Below are positions 5,764-7,307 of a stretch of DNA of 7,307 nt, piece by piece. A program made the translations under genes and the position numbers. A model generated the notes under the pieces. That model was not told where the DNA came from and searched no databases. It worked only from the letters and a program-made list of their open reading frames with translations. Where the stretch lies: the NCBI GenBank assembly GCA_002505945.1, contig DAWM01000067.1:27552-34858 (forward strand). The letters are read 5' to 3'. Source of the DNA: Candidatus Woesearchaeota archaeon UBA119 (GTDB lineage: Archaea; Nanobdellota; Nanobdellia; Woesearchaeales; UBA119). Numbering within the stretch: the first letter of the stretch is position 1; each line of letters opens with the position of its first letter.

Positions 5764-5931
5764 TTAATTAGGCCCTTCAAAACCGCATTCAGGGCATTTA
5801 TACCTTACTCCTCTTCTTCTACAATCAATACATCTAACAATCTCAGTCTTGCCGCAATTAGGGCAAAGGAATTTAACACTTCCTTTAAGATTGCTTATGT
5901 CCCTTTTACAAGATGAACAAACTGTAACCAT
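5764..5931 (-). CDS. Small two-finger zinc-ribbon protein (HVO_2753 / COG2888 type)
   Basis: This 55-residue gene fills the gap between Rpo10 and aEF1B. It has four CxxC pairs: CSSC (5-8), CPNC (23-26), CIDC (34-37) and CPEC (46-49), enough for two zinc fingers, with a basic stretch RRRGVRYK (38-45). This matches the small archaeal zinc-ribbon proteins annotated as RNA-binding with a function in translation. The Haloferax member HVO_2753 is, from memory, also adjacent to the aEF1B gene. The start at 5931 is set by a near-perfect SD site, AGGAGGT, seven bases upstream, whose first base is the last base of the Rpo10 stop. The biochemical role is not established from sequence; RNA or ribosome binding is inferred from the fingers and the neighbours. 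Confidence 0.9.
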   Translation of the reverse strand: MVTVCSSCKRDISNLKGSVKFLCPNCGKTEIVRCIDCRRRGVRYKCPECGFEGPN

Positions 5932-5938
5932 AGTCAAA

Positions 5939-5945
5939 ACCTCCT
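5939..5945 (-). promoter_or_regulatory. Shine-Dalgarno site of the zinc-ribbon gene, fused to rpo10 stop
   Basis: AGGAGGT on the minus strand, seven bases before the ATG at 5931. The rpo10 stop TAA shares its last A with the SD site (TAAGGAGGT), so a terminating ribosome sits on the next start signal. Confidence 0.8.
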
Positions 5946-6142
5946 TACGCTTTCTTATACCTTGCTACCGAATCTATCAAATCAACATGGCCTAAAAACA
6001 AAGCCCTGCAGCAATACCTTTCTAAGCCAAGGTCATCCAGTACCTCTTTAGGATTCTCTCCTTTAGCTACTCTTTCTTTATACTCCTCCCAAAGATGTGC
6101 TACCGGTTTGCCACAACTAAAGCATCTAATTGGAATAATCAT
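5945..6142 (-). CDS. rpo10: DNA-directed RNA polymerase subunit Rpo10 (RpoN)
   Basis: Rpo10 is the archaeal counterpart of eukaryotic Rpb10, a zinc-binding assembly-platform subunit that binds Rpo3/Rpo11 and the large subunit. The 65-residue protein has the family-defining N-terminus MIIPIRCFSCGKP with CxxC (Cys7, Cys10) and the paired cysteines of RYCCR (Cys43, Cys44), which together hold the zinc. It also has the following GHVDLIDSVARY segment. Length is normal. The ATG at 6142 has AGGTGAT five bases upstream, overlapping the uS9 stop codon. The position directly after uS9 is conserved in archaeal L18e-L13-S9 operons. No rpoK, enolase or uS2 gene follows here. Confidence 0.96.
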   Translation of the reverse strand: MIIPIRCFSCGKPVAHLWEEYKERVAKGENPKEVLDDLGLERYCCRALFLGHVDLIDSVARYKKA

Positions 6143-6147
6143 TTTGA

Positions 6148-6154
6148 ATCACCT
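6148..6154 (-). promoter_or_regulatory. Shine-Dalgarno site of rpo10, fused to uS9 stop
   Basis: AGGTGAT on the minus strand, five bases before the ATG at 6142. The uS9 stop and the SD share an A (TAAGGTGAT). Confidence 0.75.
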
Positions 6155-6561
6155 TACCTGTAGGACTTCTGCCTCTTAGCTCTTGCCTTACTCCTATTCG
6201 GCTTGTTAACCTCTTTTCTTCTATCATCAGCTACTAATAAAGTCCTATCATATTCCTCTAAAGCAGCCTGTAAGCCTTTATCGTTAGAGAAGTATTCTGC
6301 TAATGCCCTTCCAATAGCCAACCTAATGGCCTGAGCCTGTCCAGAAACTCCGCCTCCGAAAACATTGACATCTACATCTATTTTAGAAGCATGCTTGCCT
6401 GCAATAATAAGAGGTTCCCTTATCATCATCCTGTATAATTCCGGCTGATACTGCTCAAGAGGCTTATGATTAATAAAAACCTGCCCCTTACCAGATTTCA
6501 TAGTGGCTCTGGCCACAGCACGTTTCCTTTTACCTGAAGTATGAACAATCTTATCGCTCAT
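6154..6561 (-). CDS. rps9: Small-subunit ribosomal protein uS9
   Basis: uS9 lies in the 30S head, and its C-terminal tail reaches the P-site tRNA anticodon stem. The 135-residue protein shows GKRKRAVARATMKSGKGQV (10-28), the glycine-rich VFGGGVSGQAQAIRLAIGRA core (67-86), DRRKEVNKPNRSKARAKRQ and the invariant C-terminal KSYR, where the final Arg is the tRNA-contacting residue in the family. The start ATG overlaps the uL13 stop (ATGA), and AGGTGGT lies five bases upstream, so translation is coupled to uL13. Spacing to rpo10 is 11 bases. All features are ordinary for an archaeal uS9. Confidence 0.97.
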   Translation of the reverse strand: MSDKIVHTSGKRKRAVARATMKSGKGQVFINHKPLEQYQPELYRMMIREPLIIAGKHASKIDVDVNVFGGGVSGQAQAIRLAIGRALAEYFSNDKGLQAALEEYDRTLLVADDRRKEVNKPNRSKARAKRQKSYR

Positions 6562-6977
6562 TGTATACCACCTAAAAGCCTTGAAATCTCCCCTAATCTC
6601 ACATAATTAGAAGTGGGAAGCTTATTAATATCCGCTCCTTCAACCCTTACGAATTCCTTTCCTTCAAAGGTTTTTGGAATGTCTGAGTAACATCTAACCC
6701 TAGAAAGAGCCTTCTTGCCTTTATCCTTTTTATACGGAAGCATCCCTCTCATCATTCGTTTGAAAAGCCTTCCAGGAGCCTTCGGATAAAAAGGACCTCT
6801 TGTAGGATGGCCCATCTTAAAACGCTTTCTGAACTTCTCAATAACGTTCTTTTTCTTACCTGCAATACAAATATGACGAGTATTAACAACAACCACCTGA
6901 TTTCCAAGCAACGCTTCCTTGGCAACCTTTGTGGCCAACCTCCCGAAAATCATATCCTTTGCATCAAATATTATCAC
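6558..6977 (-). CDS. rpl13: Large-subunit ribosomal protein uL13
   Basis: uL13 is an early-binding 50S protein. Marks are the start FDAKDMIFGRLATKVAKEAL, VVVVNTRHICIAGKK, the archaeal HPTRGPFYPKAPGRLFKRM segment, the MLPYKKDKGKKAL loop and the LGEISRLLGG end. Three starts are possible: GTG 6986, ATG 6983 and GTG 6977. I prefer GTG 6977 (139 residues). AGGTGAT at 6982-6988 then lies four bases upstream, like the other SD sites of this operon, and the N-terminus lines up without extension to archaeal uL13 as I recall it. ATG 6983 (141 residues) would overlap the SD itself. The choice does not affect identification. The gene follows the eL18 stop almost directly and is coupled to uS9 by a 4-base overlap. 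Confidence 0.95.
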   Translation of the reverse strand: MIIFDAKDMIFGRLATKVAKEALLGNQVVVVNTRHICIAGKKKNVIEKFRKRFKMGHPTRGPFYPKAPGRLFKRMMRGMLPYKKDKGKKALSRVRCYSDIPKTFEGKEFVRVEGADINKLPTSNYVRLGEISRLLGGIQ

Positions 6978-6981
6978 TATC

Positions 6982-6988
6982 ATCACCT
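6982..6988 (-). promoter_or_regulatory. Shine-Dalgarno site of uL13, fused to eL18 stop
   Basis: AGGTGAT on the minus strand begins inside the eL18 stop codon (TAGGTGAT) and ends four bases before GTG 6977. It contains the alternative ATG 6983, which is the reason to prefer the GTG as the uL13 start. Confidence 0.6.
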
Positions 6989-7307
6989 AGCCTATAATTT
7001 TAACATCTTTCCCCTTAGGATTATCATCTATTAATTTCTCAATAGCAACAGCCTTAGAGTTTGCCTCTTTTATCTTCTTCTTAGCCATCTCAGAAAAATC
7101 CCAAGCTGCAACAGTGAGTTTTTTATCTAAATTGCCTGATGACAAAACCTTGCCAGGCACCACAATCATATCATTCTCCTTTGAAAACCTGTTTATCCTT
7201 GAAAGATTAACTACCCTTCTCTTCCTTGTTGAAGTCTCTAAGTCTTCGGCAATCCTTTTCCAAATAGGAGCCTTTTGCTTAGCCGACAACTCCTTCAACT
7301 TACTAAT
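6987..7307 (-). CDS. rpl18e: Large-subunit ribosomal protein eL18 (L18e), 5' end outside window
   Basis: L18e is the archaeal/eukaryotic 50S protein related to uL15. The frame is open to the right edge (the first visible codons read I-S-K-L-K-E-L), so the true start lies beyond the window. An in-frame TTG at 7298 is not needed. About 106 residues are visible: KAPIWKRIAEDLE, RRVVNLSRINRFSKENDMIVVPGKVLSSGNLDKKLTVAAW (read here as overlapping family motifs, e.g. VVPGKVLSSG), FSEMAKKKI and the ending IDDNPKGKDVKIIG, all typical. Only roughly 10-15 residues are probably missing. It is the first visible gene of the operon; the promoter, and possibly an upstream rpo3 (rpoD) gene as in other archaea, would be off the right edge. 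Confidence 0.95.
   Translation of the reverse strand: MSKLKELSAKQKAPIWKRIAEDLETSTRKRRVVNLSRINRFSKENDMIVVPGKVLSSGNLDKKLTVAAWDFSEMAKKKIKEANSKAVAIEKLIDDNPKGKDVKIIG

Noticed and set aside
7296..7298. TTG as the true start of eL18
   Set aside because: The frame stays open to the window edge, and the family has about 10-15 more residues before this point, so the gene is simply cut.
1..7307. CRISPR array, insertion sequence, tRNA or attachment site
   Set aside because: No spaced direct repeats, transposase, terminal inverted repeats or cloverleaf-like sequence were seen in any of the short intergenic gaps (largest about 170 bases).

Overview
The window is archaeal chromosome, AT-rich and densely packed with translation and ribosome-biogenesis genes. 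The archaeal assignment rests on several markers: aIF5B, ribosomal proteins eL18, uL13, uS9 and uS7 in their archaeal forms, the RNA polymerase subunit Rpo10 (RpoN), aEF1B, an archaeal Trm1, and TATA/BRE-type promoters about 26 bases upstream of apparently leaderless start codons. Small size, short intergenic gaps and several small membrane proteins without obvious family suggest a small-genome (DPANN-like) or uncultivated euryarchaeal lineage. That last step is inference.

Layout from left to right. (1) Positions 3-735, plus strand: the 3' end of an unrecognised gene, then a four-helix membrane protein one base downstream. (2) Positions 736-842: a convergent gap with two strong hairpins, probably terminators. 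(3) Positions 843-1454, minus strand: uS7 (rps7), alone rather than in the usual str-type cluster, with its own TATA box and a leader of about 48 nt. (4) Positions 1627-1911, plus strand: a 94-residue membrane-anchored protein with a possible OB fold. (5) Positions 1917-4180, minus strand: infB (aIF5B) translationally coupled to a stand-alone PUA-like ribosome-biogenesis protein (COG3270 type). (6) Positions 4282-5430, plus strand: trm1, divergent from infB. (7) Positions 5455-7307, minus strand: a tight ribosomal operon in the order eL18 (cut by the right edge), uL13, uS9, Rpo10, a 55-residue two-finger zinc-ribbon protein (HVO_2753 type), aEF1B.

Most of these genes serve protein synthesis: large- and small-subunit proteins, subunit joining (aIF5B), GDP/GTP exchange on aEF1A (aEF1B), tRNA G26 methylation (Trm1), a ribosome-biogenesis PUA protein and a translation-associated zinc ribbon, plus one transcription subunit. 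Two expression modes can be read from the sequence. First genes of infB, trm1 and the OB-like protein have a TATA box placed so that transcripts start at or within a few bases of the ATG. The internal genes of the L18e operon instead have good Shine-Dalgarno (SD) sites, three of them fused to the preceding stop codon.

I found no convincing new defence, mobile or RNA system. The points most worth checking are the uS7 leader, the loss of the cysteines I expect in the Trm1 zinc-binding region, the fused stop/SD junctions (which change the uL13 start), the aIF5B/COG3270 coupling, the structured convergent gap at 736-842, and three unassigned small proteins.
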